In this document: positions 41,310 through 50,423 of the stretch, piece after piece
Layout: the number at the start of each line of letters is the position of its first letter
How positions within the stretch are numbered: position 1 is the stretch's first letter
Assembly: GCF_000383975.1 (NCBI RefSeq)
Contig: NZ_KB913017.1
Location: 1,469,105 to 1,533,104, forward strand
Direction: 5' to 3'
Length of the DNA stretch: 64,000 nt
Source: Natronorubrum tibetense GA33
GTDB taxonomy: Archaea; Halobacteriota; Halobacteria; Halobacteriales; Natrialbaceae
Program-made: the position numbers and the translations under genes
The notes under the pieces: generated by a model
What the model saw: only the letters and a program-made list of their open reading frames with translations
The model's database searches: none
Told to the model about the DNA's origin: nothing

Positions 41310-42416
41310 TCAGTCTCGGTACCGGGTGATCGCGACGGCAATGCCGCCAGTTGCGCCGGCAGCGCCGGTGGTTCCGACGAGACCGACCTGTGCGGCGCTC
41401 GAGTCGAGCCCGGTCACTCCCGCGGGATCGGTTTCGATCACGGGTGAGGGGGCGAGCATTCCGCCGAAAATCGAATCGAACGTCAGTCTGATGTGTCCGA
41501 GCCACGGAATGCCGAATCTAGCTTTGCCGGTAACCCAGTCGGGATCGACGACTTCGCTCTGTGGCTCGTTGAAGCTGCCGTACTGCTGGTCGTAGCCGTT
41601 GTTGGCGTCACCTTTCGTGATGAACCCGTCGTGGTTCGCGGGACAGGTCTGTAAATCGTCGCAGGTCGTATCGCCGATGATCTCCTCGTCGGCTTTCGTG
41701 TCGACCCAGTTTTCGTCCTCTTCGACCCAAAAGTGGGCCCGATGGATTATCGGTGTCTGTCTCTCGTCGCCGTTAGGCTGGAAGATGATGACGTCGCCCG
41801 GTTGACCGAAGCGCTCGTGGCCGTTTTCGACGCCGTTCTCGAGGGGGACGATCCCGGTGTCACCGGCCGGATCGTCGCCGACGTATCGGTCATCATCGAT
41901 GACGAAGATGAGATCGCCTCGCTCCATATCCGGCTCCATGCTTCCGCTCTCGACGGCGACCAGCGGCGGCCAGACCCCGCTGAGTGCAAACAGGAGGAGT
42001 CCGATCACGGCGACGATGGCGACGCTGCTCAGGATATCGCGAACGAAGACGACGTTCCCGTCGTTGGATTTCAGGAACCAGCGAACGATGCCGTCGTCCT
42101 CGATCGTCACCCGATCGCCGGGAGCGGCCGTTTCGGCGGTCTCGGAGGGTCTCCCGGCCGAATCTCGGATCCCGGTGGCCGGATCTCGCTTCGCGTCAGT
42201 AACTGGGTCTCGACCCGCAGTCGCGTCCGGATGGTCGCGGTTTGAGTCTCGGCCCGCGTTTGCGTCCGGGGTACGGTTTGCGTCGCCGTCCGGACCTCGA
42301 CCCGCATTCGCGTCCGAATCCCGGTTTTCGTCACCGTCCGGACTCCCCCGCTCACCGGTGTCGTCACCACGCTCGTCGGGGTCGTCGGGTGGGTCACCGG
42401 GGTTAGAACCGCTCAT
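41310..42416 (-). CDS. Signal peptidase I, archaeal type
   Basis: A 368-residue membrane protease that cleaves Sec signal peptides. The N-terminal 100 residues are a low-complexity Asp/Arg/Asn-rich region with imperfect repeats of a DANAGRD-like unit. A transmembrane helix (FVRDILSSVAIVAVIGLLLFALSGVW) precedes the catalytic Ser in VAVESGSMEPDMERGDLIFV, the His that replaces bacterial Lys in IIHRAHFW, and the acidic residue in KGDANNGYDQQYG. A second hydrophobic stretch ends the protein. The ATG at 42416 is used; a frame 27 nt longer is open. Confidence 0.9.
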   Translation of the reverse strand: MSGSNPGDPPDDPDERGDDTGERGSPDGDENRDSDANAGRGPDGDANRTPDANAGRDSNRDHPDATAGRDPVTDAKRDPATGIRDSAGRPSETAETAAPGDRVTIEDDGIVRWFLKSNDGNVVFVRDILSSVAIVAVIGLLLFALSGVWPPLVAVESGSMEPDMERGDLIFVIDDDRYVGDDPAGDTGIVPLENGVENGHERFGQPGDVIIFQPNGDERQTPIIHRAHFWVEEDENWVDTKADEEIIGDTTCDDLQTCPANHDGFITKGDANNGYDQQYGSFNEPQSEVVDPDWVTGKARFGIPWLGHIRLTFDSIFGGMLAPSPVIETDPAGVTGLDSSAAQVGLVGTTGAAGATGGIAVAITRYRD

Positions 42417-42699
42417 CGTCACCCGTTTTGCTGGGACCCGCAATCAACCTTCTGCTCCGGCATTCTGGATCGAACGTAGTGCACACTCTCGAGGCCGTTT
42501 CACACGAGAACTGACCCGACGTGGCCGCAGACGAACACAGCTGAATCACTCGTCCGGTGCTATTTCGGTCACATGAATAACTCTACTGGTGGGATGACGA
42601 GACTGGTGGGACGACGGCCGACGATCTCGTCTATCGTTCGACAGCGCTGGACACTCCCATGACGATATCCTTTTCTCCCCGCTCGCGAATGCGAATCGT

Positions 42700-44268
42700 G
42701 TGCCACTCGAGGCCTCCGCTCGGATCGTCAGCGAACTCACCAGCCGCGGGTACAACGCCGAACGCGAGGCCGTCACGAAACTCGCGTCGGCCGACGACCC
42801 GCACGCGACCCTCGAGCGCGTCGTCGAGGAACTACCGGCGGACGCGCTGGTCGTTCAAACCGACCACGTCGAAGCCGTCCTCTCGGCGACCGAGGCGGAC
42901 GCGAAACCGACAGCGGGCGGGCAGCAATCACCCGCCACAACCGAGAACGAAGACCCCTCCGTTTCGACTGGAGATCGAACAGCCGATCCGACGGCCGTGG
43001 GCGGGGCGGCTCCAGTCGAAACAGGGGGGTCTGCAGGCGCCAACCGATCGGTTGATCCCGAGTTACGATCGCTCGAGATCGCGGGAGATATGACCGGTGA
43101 CAGCACCGGAACGGGCGAGTACGAGGATTTCGTCGCCGTTTTCCGGGATCGACTCGAGAAACTGGGATCGAAGCTTCGGGGTCGGGTCAACCACCGACCG
43201 GCAACAGCAATCCAGAAGATGCCAGGCGGCGGCGAGGTCGGGATGGTCGGGCTGGTCAACGACATTCGCTCGACAGCGAGCGGCCACTGGCTGATCGAAC
43301 TCGAGGACGCGACCGGAACGTTCCCGTGGCTAGTGATGAAAGATCGGGAGTATGCCGACCTGGTGGAGGAACTGCTCTGTGACGAGGTGTTAGCGATGGA
43401 GGGGACTCTCGCCGACGACTCCGGGATCGCGTTCGTCGACTCGATGTACTTCCCGGACGTTCCCCGCACCCACAAGCCCTCGACAGCAGATCGCCACGTA
43501 CAGGCGGCGCTGATCAGCGACGTCCACGTCGGAAGCCAGGAGTTCATGCACGACGCCTGGAACGCCTTCGCGGACTGGCTACACACCGCCGAGGCCCAGC
43601 ACGTCGAGTACCTGCTCATCGCGGGTGACATGGTGGAAGGCGTCGGCGTCTACCCGAACCAGGACGAAGAACTCGACGTTGTCGACATCTACGAGCAGTA
43701 CGAGGTGTTCAACGAGTACCTCAAACAGGTGCCCGGCGACATCGAGATCGTGATGATTCCGGGTAACCACGACGCGGTGCGCCTCGCCGAACCCCAGCCC
43801 GGATTCGACGAGAACCTCCGGGAGATCATGTCGGCACACGACTCGCGGATCGTCAGCAATCCGTCGACGGTGACCCTCGAGGGCGTCTCCGTCCTGATGT
43901 ACCACGGCGTCTCGCTGGACGAAGTGATCGCGGAACTCCCCGAGGAGAAGGCGAGCTACGACGACCCACACAAGGCGATGTTCCACCTCCTCAAGAAGCG
44001 CCACGTCGCGCCTCAGTTCGGGGGCCACACGCGACTCGCACCCGAAGAGGAGGACTACCTCGTGATGGAGGAGGTGCCCGACATTTTCCACACCGGCCAC
44101 GTCCACAAACTCGGCTTCGGGAAGTACCACAACGTGCTCGCGATCAACTCCGGCTGCTGGCAGTCTCAGACCGATTTCCAGAAGAGCGTCAATATCGACC
44201 CCGACGCCGGATTCGCGCCCATCGTCGACCTCGATACGCTGGACGTGACGGTTCAGAAGTTCAGTTGA
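42700..44268 (+). CDS. polB: DNA polymerase D small subunit (DP1)
   Basis: A 522-residue subunit of the archaeal family D replicative polymerase. Residues 1-65 are the N-terminal helical domain, a low-complexity linker of about 65 residues follows, and the OB-fold (EVGMVGLVNDIRSTASGHWLIELEDATGTF) precedes the phosphoesterase domain with 3'-5' exonuclease motifs ISDVHVGSQEF, IAGDMVEGVG, IPGNHDAVR, YHGVSLDE and HTGHVHKLGFG. All metal ligands are visible. It pairs with the large subunit encoded elsewhere. The start is a GTG at 42700 (PLEASARIV). Two ORB-like sequences lie in the linker-coding part. Confidence 0.93.
   Translation: MPLEASARIVSELTSRGYNAEREAVTKLASADDPHATLERVVEELPADALVVQTDHVEAVLSATEADAKPTAGGQQSPATTENEDPSVSTGDRTADPTAVGGAAPVETGGSAGANRSVDPELRSLEIAGDMTGDSTGTGEYEDFVAVFRDRLEKLGSKLRGRVNHRPATAIQKMPGGGEVGMVGLVNDIRSTASGHWLIELEDATGTFPWLVMKDREYADLVEELLCDEVLAMEGTLADDSGIAFVDSMYFPDVPRTHKPSTADRHVQAALISDVHVGSQEFMHDAWNAFADWLHTAEAQHVEYLLIAGDMVEGVGVYPNQDEELDVVDIYEQYEVFNEYLKQVPGDIEIVMIPGNHDAVRLAEPQPGFDENLREIMSAHDSRIVSNPSTVTLEGVSVLMYHGVSLDEVIAELPEEKASYDDPHKAMFHLLKKRHVAPQFGGHTRLAPEEEDYLVMEEVPDIFHTGHVHKLGFGKYHNVLAINSGCWQSQTDFQKSVNIDPDAGFAPIVDLDTLDVTVQKFS
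42953..43032. promoter_or_regulatory. Inverted pair of ORB-like boxes inside the polymerase gene
   Basis: At 42953-42975 the plus strand shows ACCCCT-CCGTTTCGACTGGAGAT. At 43008-43032 the minus strand shows ACCCCCC-TGTTTCGACTGGAGCC. The boxes face each other with a 32-nt gap, in the same orientation as the origin pair. They fall in the disordered linker of the encoded protein. Confidence 0.6.
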
Positions 44269-44346
44269 TCCCGCTCTCGAGACTCCCGCGAGACGCTCGA
44301 GCACGCTGGTCGTCTTTTATTGCCGCTCTCCGCTAACTGTCACCCG

Positions 44347-45108
44347 ATGCTCTCGACGCTCGGCGTCTTGTTCGTCGCCGGCGGACTGGCGGCGGTACAC
44401 GTCGGCGCCGGACGGCTCGAGTTCCTCCGCGGGATGCCTCGAAGCCGGTGGCTCTCGCTGTGTGGCGGGATCTCCGTCGCGTACGTCTTCGTCCACCTGC
44501 TTCCGGAGGTCACGGAACACCAGTCTCGAGTCGTCGAGGCGCTCGAGCCGACGAATGTCGTCCTTGCGGCGACGCACGAACGGTCGCTGTTCATCGCGGC
44601 GCTCGTTGGCTTCACGCTCTTTTACGGGCTCGAACAGATCGTTCGTCGGTCGCGCCGTGGATCAGATAGCGAAACGAGCGGCGGCGAGCGGACCATCCAG
44701 GGGGTATCCGGCGTGTTCTGGATTCATGTCGGCTCGTTTGCGCTGTACAACGGACTCATCGGCTACCTCTTGCTCCACCGAGAGGAAACCGGGGTCTCGA
44801 GTCTGGTACTTTACGCGATGGCGATGGGCGTCCACTTCGTCGTCAACGACTACGGACTGCGCGAACACCACCGGGCCACCTACGATCGGATCGGTCGCTG
44901 GCTGCTCGCCGGTTCGATCCTCGGTGGTGCGGCGGTCGGCGCGCTCGTTGGCGTGCCGGAACTCGTGCTCAGCCTCTTGCTCGCGTTTCTGGCCGGCGGC
45001 GTCATCCTCAATGTGATCAAAGAGGAACTGCCGGCGGACCGCGAAAGTCGGTTCTGGGCGTTCGCTGCCGGATTGGTGGGCTACACGATTATTTTGCTCC
45101 TCGGCTGA
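44347..45108 (+). CDS. Multi-helix membrane protein, ZIP-like features
   Basis: A 253-residue protein with about eight hydrophobic segments. Motifs VFVHLLPEVTEHQSRV, MGVHFVVNDYGLREHH and GGVILNVIKEELP carry His, Glu and Asp in membrane-associated positions, reminiscent of the HLLPE motif of ZIP metal transporters, although the full ZIP signature in helices 4 and 5 is not clear. A metal transport role is therefore only a suggestion. It follows the polymerase gene by 78 nt. The ATG at 44347 begins a hydrophobic helix; a 27-nt longer frame is possible. Confidence 0.7.
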   Translation: MLSTLGVLFVAGGLAAVHVGAGRLEFLRGMPRSRWLSLCGGISVAYVFVHLLPEVTEHQSRVVEALEPTNVVLAATHERSLFIAALVGFTLFYGLEQIVRRSRRGSDSETSGGERTIQGVSGVFWIHVGSFALYNGLIGYLLLHREETGVSSLVLYAMAMGVHFVVNDYGLREHHRATYDRIGRWLLAGSILGGAAVGALVGVPELVLSLLLAFLAGGVILNVIKEELPADRESRFWAFAAGLVGYTIILLLG

Positions 45109-45181
45109 TGGCTGGTGTTCAGGTCGATCCGTCGACGAACGGCGACGGAACGGGATCGAGGGGTCCGACGACGGCCAGTTG

Positions 45182-45619
45182 CTACGGTTCGAGTCGAAAT
45201 CGCACCGTCGGCGCGCCTTCGAACCGCGGTCCCTGCCCGCGGCGTTCGAAGCCGAGTTCTTCGGCGGCGTCCTCGATACCCGTCGTTTCGGGAGAAACCA
45301 GCATTTCGACGTTCATCGATTCGCGCTCGGCGAACCGGACGGGTTCGGCGAGCAGCCGTTTGCACGCGTCGGCCGTTCCGTCGAGTTGGGTCACGTGGAC
45401 GGTGTCCTCTTTCGCGTCGAAACTGATGAATCCCAGCAGGTCCTCCGGATCGGAGCCGTTGTACTGCGACTCCGACACGTCCGCGTTCGGGTCGTGCGTG
45501 CCGTCTTCGGCGACGCGCACCGTCCGATCGTGAACCAGGTTTCGCATTACGTCGGTCGGTGAGTCGGCGATCGACGCCAGCGCGTCCGCGTCGGCCTCGA
45601 GAGCGTCCCGTACGTTCAT
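45182..45619 (-). CDS. GNAT-like N-acetyltransferase
   Basis: A 145-residue protein starting MNVRDALEADADALASIADSP at 45619, typical of the N-terminal helix of GNAT enzymes, followed by the strands LLGFISFDAKEDTVHVTQLDGT and a C-terminal GFERRGQGPRFEGAPTVRFRLEP. The acetyl-CoA loop is weak, so activity is uncertain. GATTTATG (45645-45652 on the minus strand) sits about 29 nt upstream, indicating a leaderless message and fixing the start. Confidence 0.7.
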   Translation of the reverse strand: MNVRDALEADADALASIADSPTDVMRNLVHDRTVRVAEDGTHDPNADVSESQYNGSDPEDLLGFISFDAKEDTVHVTQLDGTADACKRLLAEPVRFAERESMNVEMLVSPETTGIEDAAEELGFERRGQGPRFEGAPTVRFRLEP

Positions 45620-45926
45620 TAGGGTGTGGTAATGCCACGCACAAACATAAATCCCGCCCGCAACAGTGTCGTTTCGGTCTCGATTCACGACACCCATCCG
45701 AACTCTGATACGACGGTTTCGATTCGACGAACTGGTGCCGTCCAGCGCGCTCGACTTGTCGAAAACCCGTCCGATGTACGGCGATTCGAAGCTGGATCTT
45801 CGTCTTCGCTCGAGCCCGAAGCACTGGTAAAAATACGAACGATGGACACAGTTATCTGCGCGCTCTGGTAACGGTCTGGCATATGAGCCAAGTGATCGCC
45901 ACGCCAGTCGCGGACGAGGTGTCAGT
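45620..45926. other. Divergent intergenic region
   Basis: It holds the TATA element of the leftward gene at 45645-45652, a TAAAAATAC element at 45828-45836 that could drive the aspartate kinase gene, and a short upstream reading frame at 45883-45939. No other gene is supported. Confidence 0.5.
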
Positions 45927-45939
45927 ATGCGCGTCGTAG
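45883..45939 (+). other. Possible 18-codon upstream reading frame before aspartate kinase
   Basis: ATG at 45883 opens MSQVIATPVADEVSVCAS and stops at TAG 45937-45939, inside the start of the kinase gene in a different frame. If translated, it would couple to or interfere with initiation at 45927. It may be chance. Confidence 0.3.
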
Positions 45940-47105
45940 CCAAATTCGGGGGAACGAGCCTCGGAAGCGGGGATCGAATCAATCGCGCCGCGGACTCGAT
46001 CGCGGCAGCCGTCGAGGACGGCCACGAGATCGCCGTCGTCGCCAGCGCGATGGGATCGACGACGGACGACCTGCTCGAGGAGATCTCTTTCGAGACTGAC
46101 GAAGCCGACCGCGCCCAGATCGTCAGTATGGGCGAGCGAACGTCCGTCCGGATGCTCAAGGCCGCGCTGTCGGCTCGAGGCATCGACGCGGCGTTCTTCG
46201 AACCCGGCGCCGACGGCTGGCCCGTCGTCACCGACGAGTACGGCGAGGTCGACGTCGAGGAGACCCAGAAGCGAGCGCTCGAGGTCGCCGAGGATCTCGA
46301 CACTACCGTGCCGGTCATCACGGGCTTCCTCGCGGAAGGGCCGGATGGCTCGATCACGACGCTCGGCCGCGGTGGCAGCGACACGACGGCCGTGATGATG
46401 GGCAAGTACATGGACGCCGACGAGGTCGTCATCGTCACCGACGTCGAGGGCGTCATGACGGGCGACCCCCACGTCGTCGAGGGTGCACGTAACGTCGGCG
46501 AGATTTCGGTCGACGAGCTTCGGAACCTCTCGTTCCGCGGGGCCGAGGTTGTCGCGCCGTCCGCGCTGTCGTACAAGGGTGGAAACCTCGATGTCCGCGT
46601 CGTTCACTACCAGCACGGCGACCTGCTCTCCGGCGGGACGAGCATCGAAGGCGAGTTCAAGAACCTCGTCGACCTGCGCGAGCGGCCGCTCGCTTGCCTG
46701 ACCATCGCCGGTCGGGCGATCCGCAACCAGCCGGGTATCTTCAACCACCTCTCGGAGGCGCTCTCCGAGAGCGACATCAACATCGACGCCGTCGCCAGCG
46801 GGATGGACACCGTCACGTTCTACATCGACGAGGCGGAGGCTGAACGCGCCGAGAACATCCTCCACCGCGAGGTTATCGCCCGCGACGAACTCTCGAGCGT
46901 TACCGTCGACTCGCCGATTGCTGTCGTCCGCGTCACCGGCGGCGAACTCCCCAACCAGCCGGGAATCATCAGCGAGATCGTCAACCCGCTCGCCGAGGAG
47001 CGAATCCACCTCCAGGACATCATCACGAGCGCGACCAGCGTCGCCCTCTTCGTCGAGTGGGACGACCGAGAGAAGACCCTCGAGTTGACTCAGGACCTCT
47101 TCTAG
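45927..47105 (+). CDS. Aspartate kinase
   Basis: A 392-residue enzyme phosphorylating aspartate, the entry to threonine, methionine and lysine synthesis. The catalytic domain begins with VAKFGGTSLGSGDRI and includes SMGERTSVRMLKAAL, GFLAEGPDGSITTLGRGGSDTTAVMMGKYMDADEVVIVTDVEGVMTGDP. Two C-terminal ACT domains (LTIAGRAIRNQPGIFNHLSEAL and VRVTGGELPNQPGIISEIVNPL) imply allosteric feedback by amino acids. The length is at the short end for monofunctional enzymes. The ATG at 45927 is fixed by the catalytic motif at residue 6. Confidence 0.95.
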   Translation: MRVVAKFGGTSLGSGDRINRAADSIAAAVEDGHEIAVVASAMGSTTDDLLEEISFETDEADRAQIVSMGERTSVRMLKAALSARGIDAAFFEPGADGWPVVTDEYGEVDVEETQKRALEVAEDLDTTVPVITGFLAEGPDGSITTLGRGGSDTTAVMMGKYMDADEVVIVTDVEGVMTGDPHVVEGARNVGEISVDELRNLSFRGAEVVAPSALSYKGGNLDVRVVHYQHGDLLSGGTSIEGEFKNLVDLRERPLACLTIAGRAIRNQPGIFNHLSEALSESDINIDAVASGMDTVTFYIDEAEAERAENILHREVIARDELSSVTVDSPIAVVRVTGGELPNQPGIISEIVNPLAEERIHLQDIITSATSVALFVEWDDREKTLELTQDLF

Positions 47106-47230
47106 ACGCGTTTCCGCCGCGGTTCCTTCGAATTGTACTTGCTCGATCGAGACCCGACGGCCCCATTTCGCCTCGAGTCGCTCCGGTAACCGGTCCATGA
47201 ACCGCCGGTAACGCCCTCGTAACGAAAGTC

Positions 47231-47839
47231 ATGAGTGTAACAGCTCTTGTCATGACCACCGACTCGACTGGTACGGAAGTGTTCGCGGACGTAGAGCCCG
47301 ATCCCGACGCGGTTCTCGCCGAGTTCGGCGTGGAATCGCCGGACGACCTCGAGGAGAGCGGCGGCGCCCACGATACGGTCCCAGACGACCAACTCGACGT
47401 CGACGATACGACGGCGGCCGAACTGTTCGCCGGACTCGCGGATGTCGAGACGGCGAACTCGGCGAGCGGGACCGATACCGAACCCGAGAGTGCCGACCTT
47501 AACGAACCCGCACCCGACACCCACGACCTCGGATTCGAGTTCGTCGGCGACTCCGACGTGACCGTCCGAGACGACGGCGACGTGATCGAGTCGGCGGCGG
47601 CCGAACTCGGCGAACTCGTCGCGGGCGACTCGTCGTTCGAGGACGGAACCGACACCGACGACGGTCTCGAGGCGGCGGACACCACCGACGCCGAGCGAAC
47701 GGCCGAAACCGCCGATTCGACCACGAAACTCACCGTTCGATCCGAACCCGCGGACGAGTTGGAACTCGTCGGTCCCGAGCCGACGCCGACGCGGGTCACC
47801 GACGACGCGTTTGGCGGTCTCGAAGCCGACGCCCGCTGA
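47231..47839 (+). CDS. Highly acidic haloarchaeal protein, unknown function
   Basis: A 202-residue protein with roughly a third Asp and Glu, lacking signal peptide or membrane segment. Only the N-terminal block TGTEVFADVEPDPDAVLAEFGVESPDDL looks globular; the remainder is Asp/Glu/Ala/Thr-rich and probably disordered, with an end segment ELVGPEPTPTRVTDDAFGGLEADAR. Two ATGs compete: 47231 and 47252. The second starts MTTDSTGTEVF directly before the conserved-looking block, so the true start may be 47252. I cannot assign a function. Confidence 0.65.
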   Translation: MSVTALVMTTDSTGTEVFADVEPDPDAVLAEFGVESPDDLEESGGAHDTVPDDQLDVDDTTAAELFAGLADVETANSASGTDTEPESADLNEPAPDTHDLGFEFVGDSDVTVRDDGDVIESAAAELGELVAGDSSFEDGTDTDDGLEAADTTDAERTAETADSTTKLTVRSEPADELELVGPEPTPTRVTDDAFGGLEADAR

Positions 47840-48061
47840 CCTCCTGTCTCCGAGCGGCGAACGCGAGTCCGTTCGTCACCGTTGCGAGCCCTGTCACCGT
47901 TCGGATCGTCGACTCTGCCGTCGTCTTCGCCGGTTCCATCGCCGCTCGAGTCGTCGACTCCGTCCATCGATGCACCGAGCCGTCCGAGAGCGGACGGTTC
48001 GAGTCGGCAACGAACACGAGATTCCAGCTAGACTGAACACGCGCGGCGGCGTTGAGTGGGT

Positions 48062-49408
48062 ATGGTTGCCTACAAGTCGAAAGTGGTCGAGCGGATTCAC
48101 CTTCCTTCGCGCGAGCGCCGCGAGCGCGCGCTCGAGGAGGCCGGCTACAACGTCTTCGAACTCGCCGCCGAGGAGGTCTTCGTCGATCTGCTGACCGACA
48201 GCGGCACCGGCGCGATGAGCGACGAGCAGTGGGCTGCGTTGCTCCGCGGCGACGAGTCCTACGCGGGATCGCGGAGTTTCGACGAACTCGAGTCCGCCGT
48301 CCAAGATGTCATGGGATTCTCACGGGTCGTTCCGACCCACCAGGGACGCGGCGCGGAGAACGTCCTCTACGGCGCGCTCCTCTCCGAGGGCGATGTCGCG
48401 CTCAACAACACGCACTTCGATACGACGCGCGCACACGTCGCGAATCAGGGGGCCGATCCGGTCGACTGTCCGGTCGACCGCGCCCACGACCTGACGGTCG
48501 ACGGCTCGTTCAAGGGGAACTTCTCGCTGGACCGTGCCTGGTCGATCGTCGACGAAGTGGGTGCGGAACGCGTCCCCGTAGTGATCTCGACGATCACGAA
48601 CAACTCGGCGGCGGGCCAGCCGGTCAGCGTCGAAAACACCCGCCGCGTCCGCGAGTTCGCGGACGAGATCGGCGCGACGTTCGTGATCGACGCCTGCCGG
48701 TTCGCCGAGAACGCCGCCTTCGTCAGGGACCGTGAGGCGGAGTTTTCCGACTCGACGGCCGCCGAAATCGCTCGCGAACAGCTCGGCTACGCCGATGCGC
48801 TCGTGATGAGCGGGAAGAAAGACGGACTGGTGAACGCCGGCGGCTTCGTCGCGACCGACAACGAGACGCTCTTCGAGCGCTGTAAACAGCGAGCGATCCT
48901 CTACGAGGGCTTTCCCACCTACGGCGGGATGTCCGGCCGGGACGTCGCCGCGATGGCCGTCGGGCTCCGGGAGGCCGTCGAGGAGGCCTACGTCACGGAT
49001 CGCCTCGAGCAGGTCCGAACGTTTGCCGAACTGCTCGAGGATGCCGGCGTCCCGATCTACACGCCGCCCGGCGGTCACGCCGTCTATCTCGACGCGGCGA
49101 GCGCGCTTCCGCACGTTCCGCCCGCGGAGTTCCCGGGGCAGGCCCTGGTCTGTGCGCTGTATCGGGAGGGCGGCGTTCGCGGCGTCGAACTCGGCAGTTT
49201 CGCGTTCCCGGATACCGATCGCCCGGAACTGGTTCGACTCGCGATTCCGCGCCGCACCTACCACCGGGAACACCTGGAGCACGTGGTCGAGACGGCCACG
49301 ACCGTTCTCGAGAACCAGGAGGCGGTGTCGGGACTCGAGGTCATTTCCGAGCCCGAAAACCGCGAGTTACGGCACTTTACGGCGTCGCTCGAGCCAATTT
49401 CGCACTGA
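48062..49408 (+). CDS. Tryptophanase/tyrosine phenol-lyase-family enzyme
   Basis: A 448-residue PLP-dependent beta-eliminating lyase. Visible motifs are PTHQGRGAENVL (PLP phosphate), NNTHFDTTRAH (substrate and cofactor), ITNNSAAGQPVSVEN, FVIDACRFAENA with the PLP-pyridine Asp, and MSGKKDGLVNAGG with the PLP lysine at about 253. The likely reaction is L-tryptophan to indole, pyruvate and ammonia; a tyrosine-type substrate cannot be excluded. Length and motifs are standard. The ATG at 48062 is preceded by an in-frame GTG two codons upstream. No transporter gene is adjacent. Confidence 0.9.
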   Translation: MVAYKSKVVERIHLPSRERRERALEEAGYNVFELAAEEVFVDLLTDSGTGAMSDEQWAALLRGDESYAGSRSFDELESAVQDVMGFSRVVPTHQGRGAENVLYGALLSEGDVALNNTHFDTTRAHVANQGADPVDCPVDRAHDLTVDGSFKGNFSLDRAWSIVDEVGAERVPVVISTITNNSAAGQPVSVENTRRVREFADEIGATFVIDACRFAENAAFVRDREAEFSDSTAAEIAREQLGYADALVMSGKKDGLVNAGGFVATDNETLFERCKQRAILYEGFPTYGGMSGRDVAAMAVGLREAVEEAYVTDRLEQVRTFAELLEDAGVPIYTPPGGHAVYLDAASALPHVPPAEFPGQALVCALYREGGVRGVELGSFAFPDTDRPELVRLAIPRRTYHREHLEHVVETATTVLENQEAVSGLEVISEPENRELRHFTASLEPISH

Positions 49409-49450
49409 TTGGAGCTGCGGAAGAACGGACCGCCGTCGGTCGTCGGCGAC

Positions 49451-49810
49451 CTAGTTCGAGATGACGCCTCGAGCCCGGTCGCGAAGGCTCGGTTCCGGTT
49501 CGGGCTCGCTCCCGAGCCGTCGTTTTGCGACGGTTCGGACGCCCTGTTTCGCGGCCGGGGAGGTCGCGGCGGAGATCGCCCAGTCGGGGACCTGCGATTC
49601 GATCTCCGCGCGCTTTTCATCCTTGAGCTGGCTGTACTTTCGTAACGCGATGCCGACGCCGATGAACAGGCCGGCGTCGACCAGTTCCCGGCGGAACCGG
49701 TTCCGATCGTTGCGTACCGCGATCGCTTTGACGAGCGAGAGGCCGCCAATCACGAGGTAGAGTTTGGAGCGTTTCGATGGGTCGCCGCTGAGTATCCGTC
49801 CGAGAGCCAT
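49451..49810 (-). CDS. Small conserved protein with one or two helices
   Basis: A 119-residue protein, MALGRILSGDPSKRSKLYLVIGGLSLVKAIAVR..., with a hydrophobic N-terminal segment, a second (AGLFIGVGIALRKYSQL) and a charged end. It contains no known domain I recognise and is basic in its N-terminal half, which is unusual among neighbours. It may be a membrane-associated protein. It converges with the tryptophanase gene, leaving 42 nt. Confidence 0.65.
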   Translation of the reverse strand: MALGRILSGDPSKRSKLYLVIGGLSLVKAIAVRNDRNRFRRELVDAGLFIGVGIALRKYSQLKDEKRAEIESQVPDWAISAATSPAAKQGVRTVAKRRLGSEPEPEPSLRDRARGVISN

Positions 49811-49964
49811 GCGAAGGGTCGTACCACGCTCTGTCCGATAAAGCTCCGCCGGAACACGCCTGCAAGGGAGAATATAGGGATCGTGATCACGCGACGCGGG
49901 AACGCACAGAGGCGAGCGAAGCGCCGATAGTTCGAGACGGGAATCTGTTGGTAGAACGCTTCTC

Positions 49965-50297
49965 TCAGCGGTTAATCAGACCCTGTATCCGATTCCGAAC
50001 GTCGTCCGCGGAGTCGTAGGATTCGTCGTTGACCGGCTCGAGTATGTCTTCGAGGGGTCTCGACCCGCCCTGCGTTTCGACTGCGTGGTCGCCGTAGGCT
50101 CCGCGGAGGTCGTCGGCAGTCGTCGGGTACTCGTGTGCCTCGAGCGCGTCGTCGAGGTCCTCGAACTGTTCGTCCTGCTCGGGATCCGTCGGCTCGAGTT
50201 CGTCGTCGCGATCGCGCGCCTCCTGCAGTTCTCGCTCTCGCTGGCGTCGCTCCTCGTCGTCGGCCTGCTTGTCTCGGGATTTCTTATCGTCTGCCAT
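49965..50297 (-). CDS. Charged haloarchaeal protein (DUF5789-like)
   Basis: A 110-residue hydrophilic protein starting MADDKKSRDKQADDEERRQ, with a coiled or disordered N-terminal half (RERELQEARDRDDELEPTDPEQDEQ) and a C-terminal block FEDLDDALEAHEYPTTADDLRGAYGDHAVETQGGSRPLEDILEP that is conserved in DUF5789-like proteins (recalled, unverified). No catalytic residues are apparent. Start 50297 is chosen because the frame further upstream lacks family sequence. Confidence 0.72.
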   Translation of the reverse strand: MADDKKSRDKQADDEERRQRERELQEARDRDDELEPTDPEQDEQFEDLDDALEAHEYPTTADDLRGAYGDHAVETQGGSRPLEDILEPVNDESYDSADDVRNRIQGLINR

Positions 50298-50423
50298 CCT
50301 CCGGTATAGGCGTGCGAGGGGGATAACCCTGCGGCCGTCCGTCGCACGCTTCGCTCGGACGAATCGGACGGCTACGTCTCCGACAGCACCGACAGGAACG
50401 GCCACGATCGATTCGACCGGCCG

